Source: Haloprofundus halophilus (GTDB lineage: Archaea > Halobacteriota > Halobacteria > Halobacteriales > Haloferacaceae). Taken from it: DNA of 64,000 bases. Of this stretch, positions 34,487 to 42,814 are shown piece by piece. Made by a program: the position numbers and the translations under genes. The stretch spans positions 930,001 to 994,000 of the forward strand of contig NZ_QQRR01000001.1 in NCBI RefSeq assembly GCF_003439925.1, read 5' to 3'. Under the pieces are notes generated by a model. It ran no database searches, had not been told where the DNA came from, and worked only from the letters and a program-made list of their open reading frames with translations. How positions within the stretch are numbered: position 1 is the stretch's first letter; the number at the start of each line of letters is the position of its first letter.

Positions 34487-35349
34487 CGAGCAGCGTCCTC
34501 GACGCGGCGCTCTGTCTGCTCCTCGTCAGCGCCGCGGCGGTGACGCTCGTGGACGTGCCGTCGAGTCACGGGTCCTCCGACGCCGGCGCGTCACGGACGG
34601 TGAAGACGCTCTCGACGAGCACCGCCGAAGTCGAATACAGCCTCGCGACCGGCGCGCGCCGTGCGGACGACCCCGAACGATTTCCCGCGACCGACGGCCC
34701 AGCGTTCGACCGGCACGCCCACGGCACGCTCGCGCAGTTACTGGCCGAGTCGACGCTGGCGACGCCGGCGGTCGGCGGTGAGCGCCCGACGCACGCGGGT
34801 ACCGACTTCCGCCGGCGCGTTCGCGCGGCCGTCGGTCGGTCGCTGCCGCCGCGGACGCACGTCGTCGCGGAGTGGCGACCGCACCCCGGTTCGAGTATCG
34901 CCGGGACGGCGACTGTCGGCGAGAGACCCCCGCCGTCGGCCGACGTTCACGTCGCGGTGCTCTCGGTGCCGACGGGGACGGAGGTCGACGACGACGCGGC
35001 CGCCCGGCGCGCGATGGACGACGGGTTCGCCGGCGTCGCAACGGTCGTGAGCGAGCGCCTCGTCAGAACGTGGTTCCCGCCGAGACGGACTCGTCTGGCG
35101 CTCGACGACGACTACCCTACGTCGGCGCTCGTCAGGTATCGCTACCGACGGACGGCCGAACTCGCGGGGGCGACGCTGCCGCCGACGCTGAACCGCTCGA
35201 CGGTTCCGGCGGCGAACGCGCGACTCGTCTCGGCGCTGGAGCCGCGCGTCGAAGCGGACCTTCGGGAGCGGTTCGACTCGCCGGCGGCGGCCGCCGTGTC
35301 GCTCTCTGGCGGGGCGGTCCGCATCACCGTTCAGCGGTGGTCGGCGTGA
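34483..35349 (+). CDS. Anchored exported protein (DUF7284-type)
   Basis: 288 residues starting at ATG 34483, which overlaps the preceding stop. The N-terminus is itself the membrane anchor/signal (VLDAALCLLLVSAAAVTLVDVP). The rest is extracellular-looking, with STSTAEVEYS, HGTLAQLLAESTLA and VSERLVRTWFPPRRTRLAL. The upstream extension of this frame to 34342 overlaps the previous gene and is not part of the protein. The following GTG overlaps its stop. Confidence 0.84.
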   Translation: MTSSVLDAALCLLLVSAAAVTLVDVPSSHGSSDAGASRTVKTLSTSTAEVEYSLATGARRADDPERFPATDGPAFDRHAHGTLAQLLAESTLATPAVGGERPTHAGTDFRRRVRAAVGRSLPPRTHVVAEWRPHPGSSIAGTATVGERPPPSADVHVAVLSVPTGTEVDDDAAARRAMDDGFAGVATVVSERLVRTWFPPRRTRLALDDDYPTSALVRYRYRRTAELAGATLPPTLNRSTVPAANARLVSALEPRVEADLRERFDSPAAAAVSLSGGAVRITVQRWSA

Positions 35350-38300
35350 GCGACGGCGCGGGTGGCGGCCCGAACGCCGCCGACTTTCTCGACGGCGAAC
35401 GCGGGCGCGTCCCGTTCGCGCTCGTCGGCGTGTTGCTGCTCGTGACGAGTTCGACGTTCGCCGCGACGCTCGGCGGCCCCGCCGCGACGCGCGACGACGA
35501 CGTCGAGACGGCGATGGAACGGGTCGACGCGGAGTCGGTCACCGCGCTCCGCGTCGCCGCCGACGAGGCCGCCGTCGACGCGGCGGCGACCCCCGTGACG
35601 GCCCGGGCGGAGACGCCGGCCGGGAAGGTGCTCAACGAGTCGTCGCCGTTCGTCGACTCGCTGCGCGTTCGCCTCTACCTCGCGGCGCGGGAGCGTTTCG
35701 AGCGGACGAGCTACCGCCGAAACGACGTGAGAGCTGCCGTGTCGATTCCGGCGGTTCGGAACATCTCGGACCTCCGGCGGGCCAAGCGCGCGGTCACCGT
35801 CGAGCGCGTCGACGAGGGGTCGGCCATGCGCGTCACGCTCGAGAACGTGACGCGAACGGCGACGCGCGACGGCCGAGTCGTCGCCGCGCGGACCGACTCG
35901 CTGACCGTGACCGTGGCCAATCCGGTACTGCTCGCACACGACAGAACGGCAGCGTTCGAGACCCGACTCGGGCGTCCGGCGCTCGCCGGGCCGGGACTGG
36001 ACCGTCGACTGACCGCGCGGCTGTATCCGGTCGCGTGGGCGCGAGGATACGCGCAGAACCGCGGCGCGCCCATCGAGAACGTCGTCTCGAACCGTCACGT
36101 CGGGCTGTCGACGAACACCGGCGTCGTCGCCGTGCAGCGGGCGTCGTTCGGTCGGAGCGACCCGGCGGCCCGACGCGGCGTCGAGCGGGCGACGATGCGC
36201 GTCGGCGCGGCCGACCTGCTGGAGCCGGCTCCGTCCGAAGCCGGCCGCATCGCGGAGGCGGTGCTCGCTCCGCCAAACGACCCGACTGCGCCGGAGGCAA
36301 ACGCTCCAGTGCCGACGGCGGCGTCCGGAGAGGAACGGTCGCTCACCGTCGGCGTCAACCGGACCGCCGACGCCGCGTTCGTCTCGTTTCTCGACGGCGA
36401 ACCGACGGCGGACGGCGAACCGACGGCGGACGGCGAACCGACGGTCGACGGCGAACCGAACCAGCGGTCGTTGACCGAGACGCTGGCGGCCGCGTACCGC
36501 GTCGACGCACACCGCTCGACGCGGGTCGTACAGACGCGCGAGGGGACGCCGAAACGCCCCGCCGCGCCCGGTCGAAACTGGAGTCGGGTGGGTGTCGAGA
36601 CGCGGACTCGTCTCTCGGTGTCCGACGGCGACGGTCCGGTGCCCGAGACGACCGGTACGCGCACCGAGACGGCGACTCGACGTGTCGTCGAGCGTCACGT
36701 TCGCACCGCAACGTGGCGACGGGGCAACGGGACTCGGACGACGCGGGCGACGTGGACCGACCGCTACCGCGTCGGCATCGCGCTCGGCGTCGAACGCCGG
36801 TCGCTCGACGGCGTTCCCACCCGGCCGGTTACCCCCGAGTTCGAACGCGGCGGCGCGCTCGACGGGCCGAACCTCGACGACGTGCCCGAGCGCGCGTGGT
36901 CGAAAACGGTCGAACGCCGCGGCGGCGTCGACGCCGTGTCTCGCCGCGCTGTCGAGAACGCTCGGTCGAGCGGAGCGACGGAGACGAGAACAGCGACGCT
37001 CACCGGTCAGCGTCCCGAGCGACTCGAGCCGTGGGTGTACGACGACCTGTCGGCGTTCAGAGAGCGCCTTCGAGGCGTGAGCCTGGAACTCGACGCGACG
37101 CGCGTCGCAACCGGCGAGGCGAACCCACCCGCGGAACTGGCCGCCGAACTCCGGTCCCGTCGGTCGGAACTGCTCGACGCTCCCGAGACGTACGACGGCG
37201 CGGCCGACCGAGCGCGCGTCGCCGCGCGGGCGGCGTATCTCGAACGCGTGTTACTCAACCTCGACGCGCGGGCCGACCGGACCGCAGCGCGAAACGACCG
37301 ACTGGGCGAGACGCTGGCCGGTCGCGGAGCGACGGCGTCGTCGTCGTCCGAACTCGGTCGGCTCGTCGAAACCGCCGAGCGGTCGGTAGTCGCCGAACCG
37401 CGGACGTTCGGCGACGAGGCACCGGCGAGCGGCGTCGCACTCTACCCCGACGGGTCGCCGGCGTACCTCACGCTGGCTACCGTCGAACGAGCGCACGCGC
37501 CGACGATTCCGGCGAACGCGAGCTATCGGCCGTTGACCGCGCGGAACACGAATCTCGTGACGGCACCGTACGGCGACGTCGCCGACAGCGTCGTCGACGG
37601 AGCGATAGACCGGTCGAAGCGGGTGAGTCTCCGAACGGGCGGGCGAGTGCTCGTGGTGGCGAACCGGACCGCCGCCGCGACCGGAAACGCGACGCTCGAC
37701 GAGCGGCGGCGTCGGCTCGGAACCGAAGTCGCCGCCGGCGTCGACGTGACCGAGGGCGCAGCGCGGACGACTCTTAGAGAGGAGACGTCGCTCACGGCGG
37801 CGGAGCGCCGTCTCGCCGTCGACTGGGGGTTCGGCCGGTGGGACGGTCACGGGCGGCGAGCGCTCGCTGCCGTCAACGGCTCCGCGGCGACGGCCATCGC
37901 CGAGCGAGTCGGAGCGCGGCGAGGCTGGCACGACCGACGGACCGACCGTCTCGAACTCCGGCTCCGGTCGTCGATGCTCGACGCCGCCCGCAGCGACGCC
38001 GCGCAGGTACGGCGGCGACCCACGGAGCGCACGTCGGCGGCGACGCAGTGGCTCGCTCGCCGCGCGAAGAAGGCGCTCGAAGCCGAACTGCGGGACGGGA
38101 GCGAGCGAGCCAAAGACCGCCTCGAAGAGCGGGTCGGCGAGCGACTCGAAGATACGAAGTGGGCCGACGAGGCGCTCGTCGGCGTACCATCCGGACTGCC
38201 GGTCGCGCCCGTACCGGGCTACTGGTACGCGACCGTCAACGTCTGGACCGTCGAGGTTCGCGGCGAGTACGCGCAGTTCGTCGTCACCGCGCGCCGCGGC

Positions 38301-38540
38301 CCGGCCGGGTCGAGCGACCTCCGGTACGTCCGCGACGGCGGCGCGGTGACGCTCGACGTCGACGACGACGGGGACGCCGAGCGCTTGGGTCGGAGCGAGC
38401 GCATCTCGTTCGAGGCGAAGACGACCGTCGTCGTGGCCGTTCCCCCGACACCGCCGGGCGTCGGCGACGTCGACGGTGACGCCGACGAGCGCTCCGGCGG
38501 GTGGCCGGAGCCCGGCTGTACGCCGGAACGGCGGTGTTGA
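35346..38540 (+). CDS. Giant anchored surface protein of the pilus-like locus (DUF7286-type)
   Basis: 1064 residues from GTG 35346, which overlaps the previous stop (GTGA). Near the N-terminus GERGRVPFALVGVLLLV resembles the haloarchaeal prepilin start, where Arg-Gly precedes a hydrophobic stretch. A very long exported region rich in Arg, Thr and Ala follows, with a DGEPTA repeat (about 350-372), several predicted helices, and a C-terminal part containing VAPVPGYWYATVNVWTVEVRGEY. It is probably the largest external subunit; the last gene of the unit. No enzyme motif. Confidence 0.87.
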   Translation: MSDGAGGGPNAADFLDGERGRVPFALVGVLLLVTSSTFAATLGGPAATRDDDVETAMERVDAESVTALRVAADEAAVDAAATPVTARAETPAGKVLNESSPFVDSLRVRLYLAARERFERTSYRRNDVRAAVSIPAVRNISDLRRAKRAVTVERVDEGSAMRVTLENVTRTATRDGRVVAARTDSLTVTVANPVLLAHDRTAAFETRLGRPALAGPGLDRRLTARLYPVAWARGYAQNRGAPIENVVSNRHVGLSTNTGVVAVQRASFGRSDPAARRGVERATMRVGAADLLEPAPSEAGRIAEAVLAPPNDPTAPEANAPVPTAASGEERSLTVGVNRTADAAFVSFLDGEPTADGEPTADGEPTVDGEPNQRSLTETLAAAYRVDAHRSTRVVQTREGTPKRPAAPGRNWSRVGVETRTRLSVSDGDGPVPETTGTRTETATRRVVERHVRTATWRRGNGTRTTRATWTDRYRVGIALGVERRSLDGVPTRPVTPEFERGGALDGPNLDDVPERAWSKTVERRGGVDAVSRRAVENARSSGATETRTATLTGQRPERLEPWVYDDLSAFRERLRGVSLELDATRVATGEANPPAELAAELRSRRSELLDAPETYDGAADRARVAARAAYLERVLLNLDARADRTAARNDRLGETLAGRGATASSSSELGRLVETAERSVVAEPRTFGDEAPASGVALYPDGSPAYLTLATVERAHAPTIPANASYRPLTARNTNLVTAPYGDVADSVVDGAIDRSKRVSLRTGGRVLVVANRTAAATGNATLDERRRRLGTEVAAGVDVTEGAARTTLREETSLTAAERRLAVDWGFGRWDGHGRRALAAVNGSAATAIAERVGARRGWHDRRTDRLELRLRSSMLDAARSDAAQVRRRPTERTSAATQWLARRAKKALEAELRDGSERAKDRLEERVGERLEDTKWADEALVGVPSGLPVAPVPGYWYATVNVWTVEVRGEYAQFVVTARRGPAGSSDLRYVRDGGAVTLDVDDDGDAERLGRSERISFEAKTTVVVAVPPTPPGVGDVDGDADERSGGWPEPGCTPERRC
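36393..36461. repeat. 18-bp tandem repeat in the giant DUF7286-type gene
   Basis: Three full units of 18 bp (36393-36410, 36411-36428, 36429-36446) plus a partial one encode DGEPTA repeats. In frame, with near-perfect identity. Confidence 0.92.
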
Positions 38541-38606
38541 GTCGCCCCCGGAGGGTCCTGCGCCCGGAGTGACAACCGTTTTGCCCGACGCCGGGCGACT
38601 CCCTGT

Positions 38607-39041
38607 ATGCTCTACGACGCTGCGGAGAACCCCGGGTCGTTGACGCCGGACGAGTTGCGTGCCGCCTACGACTCGCAGTTGGCTGCCGTCGTCGACGCGG
38701 TCGGCGTCGAAGCCGTCGCCGCCGAGTCGGGCGTCGACCACGACCGAGTGGCCGCCCTGACGGACGGCGACTCGCCCGACCTCACGCTCGAAGAGGCCGC
38801 CGGTATCCTCGCCGCGGGCGACGGTTACCCCGACCGGGAGGCTATCGTGCTCGAACTGCGAGACCACCTCCTGATGGGGATGACCACGGGCGTCCTCGAC
38901 GTGGACACTATCGCTTCGGACATCGACGCCGACCTCACCGGCCAGGAGGTCCAGCAGGCGCTCGAAGGTCGCATCCCGTTCTCGCTCGACGAACTCTCGG
39001 CCGTGCACCAGTTCATCGCCGAGCGGAACGACCGCCGATGA
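38607..39041 (+). CDS. DUF5791-type protein
   Basis: 144-residue soluble acidic protein: LTPDELRAAYDSQLAAVVDAVGVEAVAAESGV, then DREAIVLELRDHLLMGMTTGVLDVDTIA and a C-terminal helical part. The central region resembles a helix-turn-helix (VDHDRVAALTDGDSPDLTLEEAAGIL). I recall the haloarchaeal family as DUF5791. Its TGA overlaps the ATG of the epimerase-like gene, so the two are coupled. Confidence 0.85.
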   Translation: MLYDAAENPGSLTPDELRAAYDSQLAAVVDAVGVEAVAAESGVDHDRVAALTDGDSPDLTLEEAAGILAAGDGYPDREAIVLELRDHLLMGMTTGVLDVDTIASDIDADLTGQEVQQALEGRIPFSLDELSAVHQFIAERNDRR

Positions 39042-39964
39042 GCGCCGAGAGCAGCGACGGAGCGAGCAAGCGCGTCGTCGTCCTCGGCTGTGGCTACGTC
39101 GGCCTCGAACTCGGTCGTCAGTTGACCGCGACGGGCCACGACGTCGTCGGCGTCAGGCGTTCCGACGCCGGGCTGGAAGCCATCGAATCGGCGGGGTTCG
39201 AGGCGGTGCGTGCGGACGTGACCGACGCGTCGTCGCTCGCCTCGGTGCCGGACGCCGACTGGCTCGTCTTCGCGGCGAGTTCCGGCGGGCGCGACGCGGA
39301 GGCGGCGCAGCGAGTGTTCGTCGACGGACAGCGGACGGCGCTCTCGGCGTTCTTCGGGCGCGACGACCCGCCCGAACGCTACGTGTACACGTCGAGCACC
39401 GGCGTCTACGGCGACCACGACGGCGACTGGGTCGACGAGGGGACCGAGATTCGGCCGACGACGGAGAAGACGCGAGTGCTCGCGGAAGCCGAACGAGTCG
39501 CCCGCGCGACGCCGCGCGAGTACGGGGTCGAGGGCACCGTCGCCCGCTTCGCGGGGCTGTACGGTCCCGACCGCTACCGACTCGAGCGGTATCTGGAGGG
39601 ACCGGTGACGGAAGGGTATCTGAACATGGTCCACCGCGACGACGCCGCCGGGGCCATCGCGTACCTGCTGGAGACCGGCCAGGGACGCGACGAGGTGGTG
39701 TTGGTCGTCGACGACGAACCGGCCGAGAAGTGGGCGTTCGCCGACTGGCTGGCCGACGAGTGCGGCGTCGACTGGCCGCCGAAACGGACGAAACAGGAGC
39801 GTCTCGACGCGGGCGACCTCTCCGAGGCGGCGCGGCGACGGATTCTCACGAGCAAGCGCTGTTCGAACGCGCGACTCCGCGAACTCGGGTACGAACTCGA
39901 GTTCCCCGACTACCGTTCGGGGTACGCGGCCGCGGTCGAACGGTATCGCGAGCGCACGCGCTGA
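39038..39964 (+). CDS. Extended SDR / NAD-dependent epimerase-like protein
   Basis: 308 residues. The nucleotide loop is VVLGCGYVGLELGRQL. YVYTSSTGVYGDHDG carries the SDR Ser and Tyr, but the Tyr-x3-Lys is displaced (typical of atypical YeeZ-like SDRs). FAGLYGPDRYRLER and NMVHRDDAAGAIAYLLE are family features. Likely a sugar-nucleotide or unknown-substrate reductase. ATG overlaps the DUF5791-type stop (ATGA). Confidence 0.9.
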   Translation: MSAESSDGASKRVVVLGCGYVGLELGRQLTATGHDVVGVRRSDAGLEAIESAGFEAVRADVTDASSLASVPDADWLVFAASSGGRDAEAAQRVFVDGQRTALSAFFGRDDPPERYVYTSSTGVYGDHDGDWVDEGTEIRPTTEKTRVLAEAERVARATPREYGVEGTVARFAGLYGPDRYRLERYLEGPVTEGYLNMVHRDDAAGAIAYLLETGQGRDEVVLVVDDEPAEKWAFADWLADECGVDWPPKRTKQERLDAGDLSEAARRRILTSKRCSNARLRELGYELEFPDYRSGYAAAVERYRERTR

Positions 39965-40051
39965 ACTCCGCGAATCCGCCTTCCCGTCTACCGAAACTCG
40001 CACGAATATATTTGGGGAACCTTCTTACTGGTCGCGTTTGACAGACGGAGT

Positions 40052-41224
40052 ATGCCGAGTAGGGCCGCCGCGACGGACGCGCTCACCGACGCGGAGGTGT
40101 TCGTCCGCGACAACCCCGAGATCGCGACGGTTCTGGCTGTCGGTCTCGTCGCGCTGTTCGGCGTCAGCTACGCGCTCCGCTGGTTCCGCCGCCCGATGGG
40201 CGTTCAGTTCAAGCGGGCGCTCGCGGATTTGGACGAAATCGCGGTGTTGATGCACCCGAACCCGGACCCCGACGCCATGGCGGCGGCCATCGGCGTCGCT
40301 TGCCTCGCCGGTCAGGTCGACACGCAGGCGCGCATCCAGTTCACCGGACAGATACGCCACCAGGAGAACCGCGCCTTCCGAACGGTTCTGGATTTGGACC
40401 TCGAACAGATAGACCACGTCTCCGAGATCGCCGCCGAGAACGTCGTCCTCGTCGACCACAACACCCCGCGCGGGTTCGCGGGGGCCGAGAGCGTGCTCCC
40501 GTTCGCCGTCGTCGACCACCACCCCGGCGACGGCGCGGGCGAGGAGTTCACCGACGTGCGGACGAACTACGGCGCGAGCGCCAGCATCGTCGCCGAGTAC
40601 TTCCGCGACATCGGCGCGAAACCCGTCCCGCCGGACCAACACGCCAGCGAGATAAACGCCCGCTACACCATGCCCTCGGAGGTCGCAACCGGCCTGCTGT
40701 ACGGCATTCTGGCGGACACGAAGCGACTGACTTCGGGCTGCGTCGCCGCCGACTTCACCGCCAGCGGCTACCTCTACCCCGGCGTCGACGAGGACCTCCT
40801 GGACCGCATCGCCAACCCGCAGGTCGGCGCGGAGGTGCTCGAAGTGAAGGCCCGCGCCATCGCGGGTCGGAAGGTGAAGGGCTCGTTCGCCGTCAGCGAC
40901 GTGGGTCCCGTCTCGAACGTCGACTCCATCCCGCAGGCGGCGGACGAGCTAATGCACCTCGAAGGCGTGACGGCCGTCGTCGTCTGCGGCGAGCGCGACG
41001 GCACGGTGTACCTCTCGGGTCGCTCCCGCGACGACCGGGTCCACATGGGCCGGGCGCTCGAAGCCGCCGTCTCCGACATCCCGAGCGCGTCGGCGGGCGG
41101 ACACGCCCGCATGGGCGGCGGCCAGATTCCGCAGGTCGACCCGGCCGGCGGCGACGTGCCGAGCCCCGTACCCAGAAACGGGCTGGTCGAGCGCCTGTTC
41201 CAGACGCTCACCGGCGACGTGTGA
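40052..41224 (+). CDS. Membrane-anchored DHH/DHHA1 phosphoesterase
   Basis: 390 residues. One TM helix near the N-terminus (IATVLAVGLVALFGVSYALRW, about 24-44) tethers a DHH domain with HPNPDPDAMAAA, VVLVDHN and VVDHHPGDG. A DHHA1 domain follows, with GGHARMGGGQIP as the glycine-rich substrate loop. The family includes RecJ-like nucleases and cyclic-di-AMP or oligonucleotide (nanoRNA) phosphodiesterases. The membrane anchor and lack of RecJ extras suggest the latter. An upstream ATATAT-type TATA element is present near 40008. Confidence 0.9.
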   Translation: MPSRAAATDALTDAEVFVRDNPEIATVLAVGLVALFGVSYALRWFRRPMGVQFKRALADLDEIAVLMHPNPDPDAMAAAIGVACLAGQVDTQARIQFTGQIRHQENRAFRTVLDLDLEQIDHVSEIAAENVVLVDHNTPRGFAGAESVLPFAVVDHHPGDGAGEEFTDVRTNYGASASIVAEYFRDIGAKPVPPDQHASEINARYTMPSEVATGLLYGILADTKRLTSGCVAADFTASGYLYPGVDEDLLDRIANPQVGAEVLEVKARAIAGRKVKGSFAVSDVGPVSNVDSIPQAADELMHLEGVTAVVVCGERDGTVYLSGRSRDDRVHMGRALEAAVSDIPSASAGGHARMGGGQIPQVDPAGGDVPSPVPRNGLVERLFQTLTGDV

Positions 41225-41251
41225 GCGCTGGCACGCCACCGACGCCGCCGG

Positions 41252-41304
41252 CGACGTGCTCGCCGCGCCACCGACGACGTGCTCGCCGCGCCACCGGCGA
41301 CGTG
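41252..41304. repeat. 23-bp tandem repeat downstream of the DHH gene
   Basis: Two full 23-bp units (41252-41274, 41275-41297; CGACGTGCTCGCCGCGCCAC core) and a partial third. The unit boundary CACCGGCGACGTGT repeats the last codons of the DHH gene, so the array seems to derive from the gene's own 3' end. Confidence 0.85.
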
Positions 41305-41338
41305 TAACGCTTTTTCACCGGCCGCTCGTATCGAACCC

Positions 41339-42451
41339 ATGGCAACCGCGAGCGGCACGTGGGGGTATCGGGACCGCTTCGGCGACAGCTTCGGTCGCAC
41401 CTATTTCCGCCGGTTCGGCCCCGGCGTGGTGTCGAGCATCGGCGTCGGGACGTACCTCGGTGACCCGACCGACGCCGTCGACGACGGCTACCGAGAGGCG
41501 CTCGTCGAGGCGTTCGAGAGCGGCGTCAACCTCGTCGACACCGCGATAAACTACCGCTGTCAGCGGAGCGAGCACGTGGTGGGCCGCGCGCTCGACGAGG
41601 CCGACATCGACAGAGACGAGGTGGTCGTCGCCACGAAAGGCGGCTTCCTCCCGTTCGACGGCGAGCGGCCGAGCGACCCGAGCGCGTACGTCCGCGAGCG
41701 GTTCGTCGAGACGGGCCTCGTCGACATCGACGAACTCGCGCGCGGCAGCCACTGCATCGCCCCCGACTTCCTGGACGCGATGCTCGACCGGTCGCTCTCG
41801 AATCTCGGCCTCGACAGCGTCGACTGCTACTACGTCCACAACCCGGAGACGCAGTTGAGCGTCCGCGACGCCGACGCGGTTTACGACCGACTCGAAGCCG
41901 CGTTCGCGAGACTCGAAGAGCGCCGGACGGCGGGCGACATCGGCGGCTACGGCGTCGCGACGTGGGAGGCGTTCCGCGTGCCGCCGGAGCATCCGAACCA
42001 CCTGTCGCTCCCGGAGGTGGTGTCGCGGGCCGACCGCGCCGCCGACGCCGCCGGCAACGACCAGTCGGGACTGCTCGCGCTCCAGATGCCGTTCAACGTG
42101 GAGATGGCCGACGCGTTCACCGCGAAAGTTCACGAACGCAGCGACGACGGTGACGGTGGCGACGGCGGCGAACGGGTGAGCGCGCTGGAGTTCGCCCACG
42201 ACGCCGGACTCTCGGTGTTCGCGAGCGCGAGTCTCAAACAGGGCGAACTCGTCGCCGGACTCCCGGACGCCGTCGCCGCCGAGTTGGAGGGCGACTCGAC
42301 GACGCAACGGGCGCTCAACTTCGCGCGGAGCGCGCCCGCGGTGACGGCGGCGCTCGTCGGGACGAGTCGTCGAGAGCACGTCGCCGAGAACGTCGCCGCC
42401 GGGACGTTCGACCCGCTGGGCGCGAAGGCGTTCGACGCCGTCTTCGACTGA
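41339..42451 (+). CDS. Aldo/keto reductase
   Basis: 370-residue (beta/alpha)8 oxidoreductase. GVGTYLGDPT, NLVDTAINYRCQRSEHVVGRAL (catalytic Asp and Tyr), VVATKGGFLPF, LGLDSVDCYYVHNPE and the C-terminal ASASLKQGEL / ALVGTSRREHVAENV NADPH-site motifs are visible. An Asp/Gly-rich loop (SDDGDGGDGGER) is inserted late, as halophilic surface decoration. The start ATG 41339 is chosen; codons upstream overlap the tandem repeat. Substrate unknown. Confidence 0.9.
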   Translation: MATASGTWGYRDRFGDSFGRTYFRRFGPGVVSSIGVGTYLGDPTDAVDDGYREALVEAFESGVNLVDTAINYRCQRSEHVVGRALDEADIDRDEVVVATKGGFLPFDGERPSDPSAYVRERFVETGLVDIDELARGSHCIAPDFLDAMLDRSLSNLGLDSVDCYYVHNPETQLSVRDADAVYDRLEAAFARLEERRTAGDIGGYGVATWEAFRVPPEHPNHLSLPEVVSRADRAADAAGNDQSGLLALQMPFNVEMADAFTAKVHERSDDGDGGDGGERVSALEFAHDAGLSVFASASLKQGELVAGLPDAVAAELEGDSTTQRALNFARSAPAVTAALVGTSRREHVAENVAAGTFDPLGAKAFDAVFD

Positions 42452-42457
42452 CGGGTG

Positions 42458-42625
42458 CTACAGTTCCTTCCACTCGCGGCCGCAGTCGGGACAGGTCCGG
42501 ACCGAGAACACCTCGTCGGGGTCGTTGCGCTTCTTCAACGTCTCCTCGCACTCCTCGCACGCGAGACGCCCGTACGTGTCTTTGCCGAGTTCTCCCGCGC
42601 GCAGACCCTTCCGGGTGGAATCCAT
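42458..42625 (-). CDS. HVO_0758-family zinc-finger microprotein
   Basis: 55-residue protein MDSTRKGLRAGELGKDTYGR followed by a zinc ribbon: CEEC ... CPDCGREWKEL. It matches in length and motif layout the HVO_0758 family of haloarchaeal zinc microproteins. ATG 42625 is used; the frame continues upstream but without family similarity. Convergent with the aldo/keto reductase (6-nt gap). The molecular partner is unknown. Confidence 0.9.
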   Translation of the reverse strand: MDSTRKGLRAGELGKDTYGRLACEECEETLKKRNDPDEVFSVRTCPDCGREWKEL

Positions 42626-42814
42626 GGCCCGCCCTTGGCGCTCACACCACAAAAATACCCCGGCGAAAATAGTTGCAAATAGCGAGTGTGTTCGCAGCCT
42701 CCCTCTCTTGGAGCTGCGGAGTGCGCCTCGAGACGAGGAGACGCGCGCCGTCGACACGGTGGTCTGCCGAGACAACCGGCTTGTTTTTCATCTGTCGCTC
42801 CTCAGAAGCATCCG

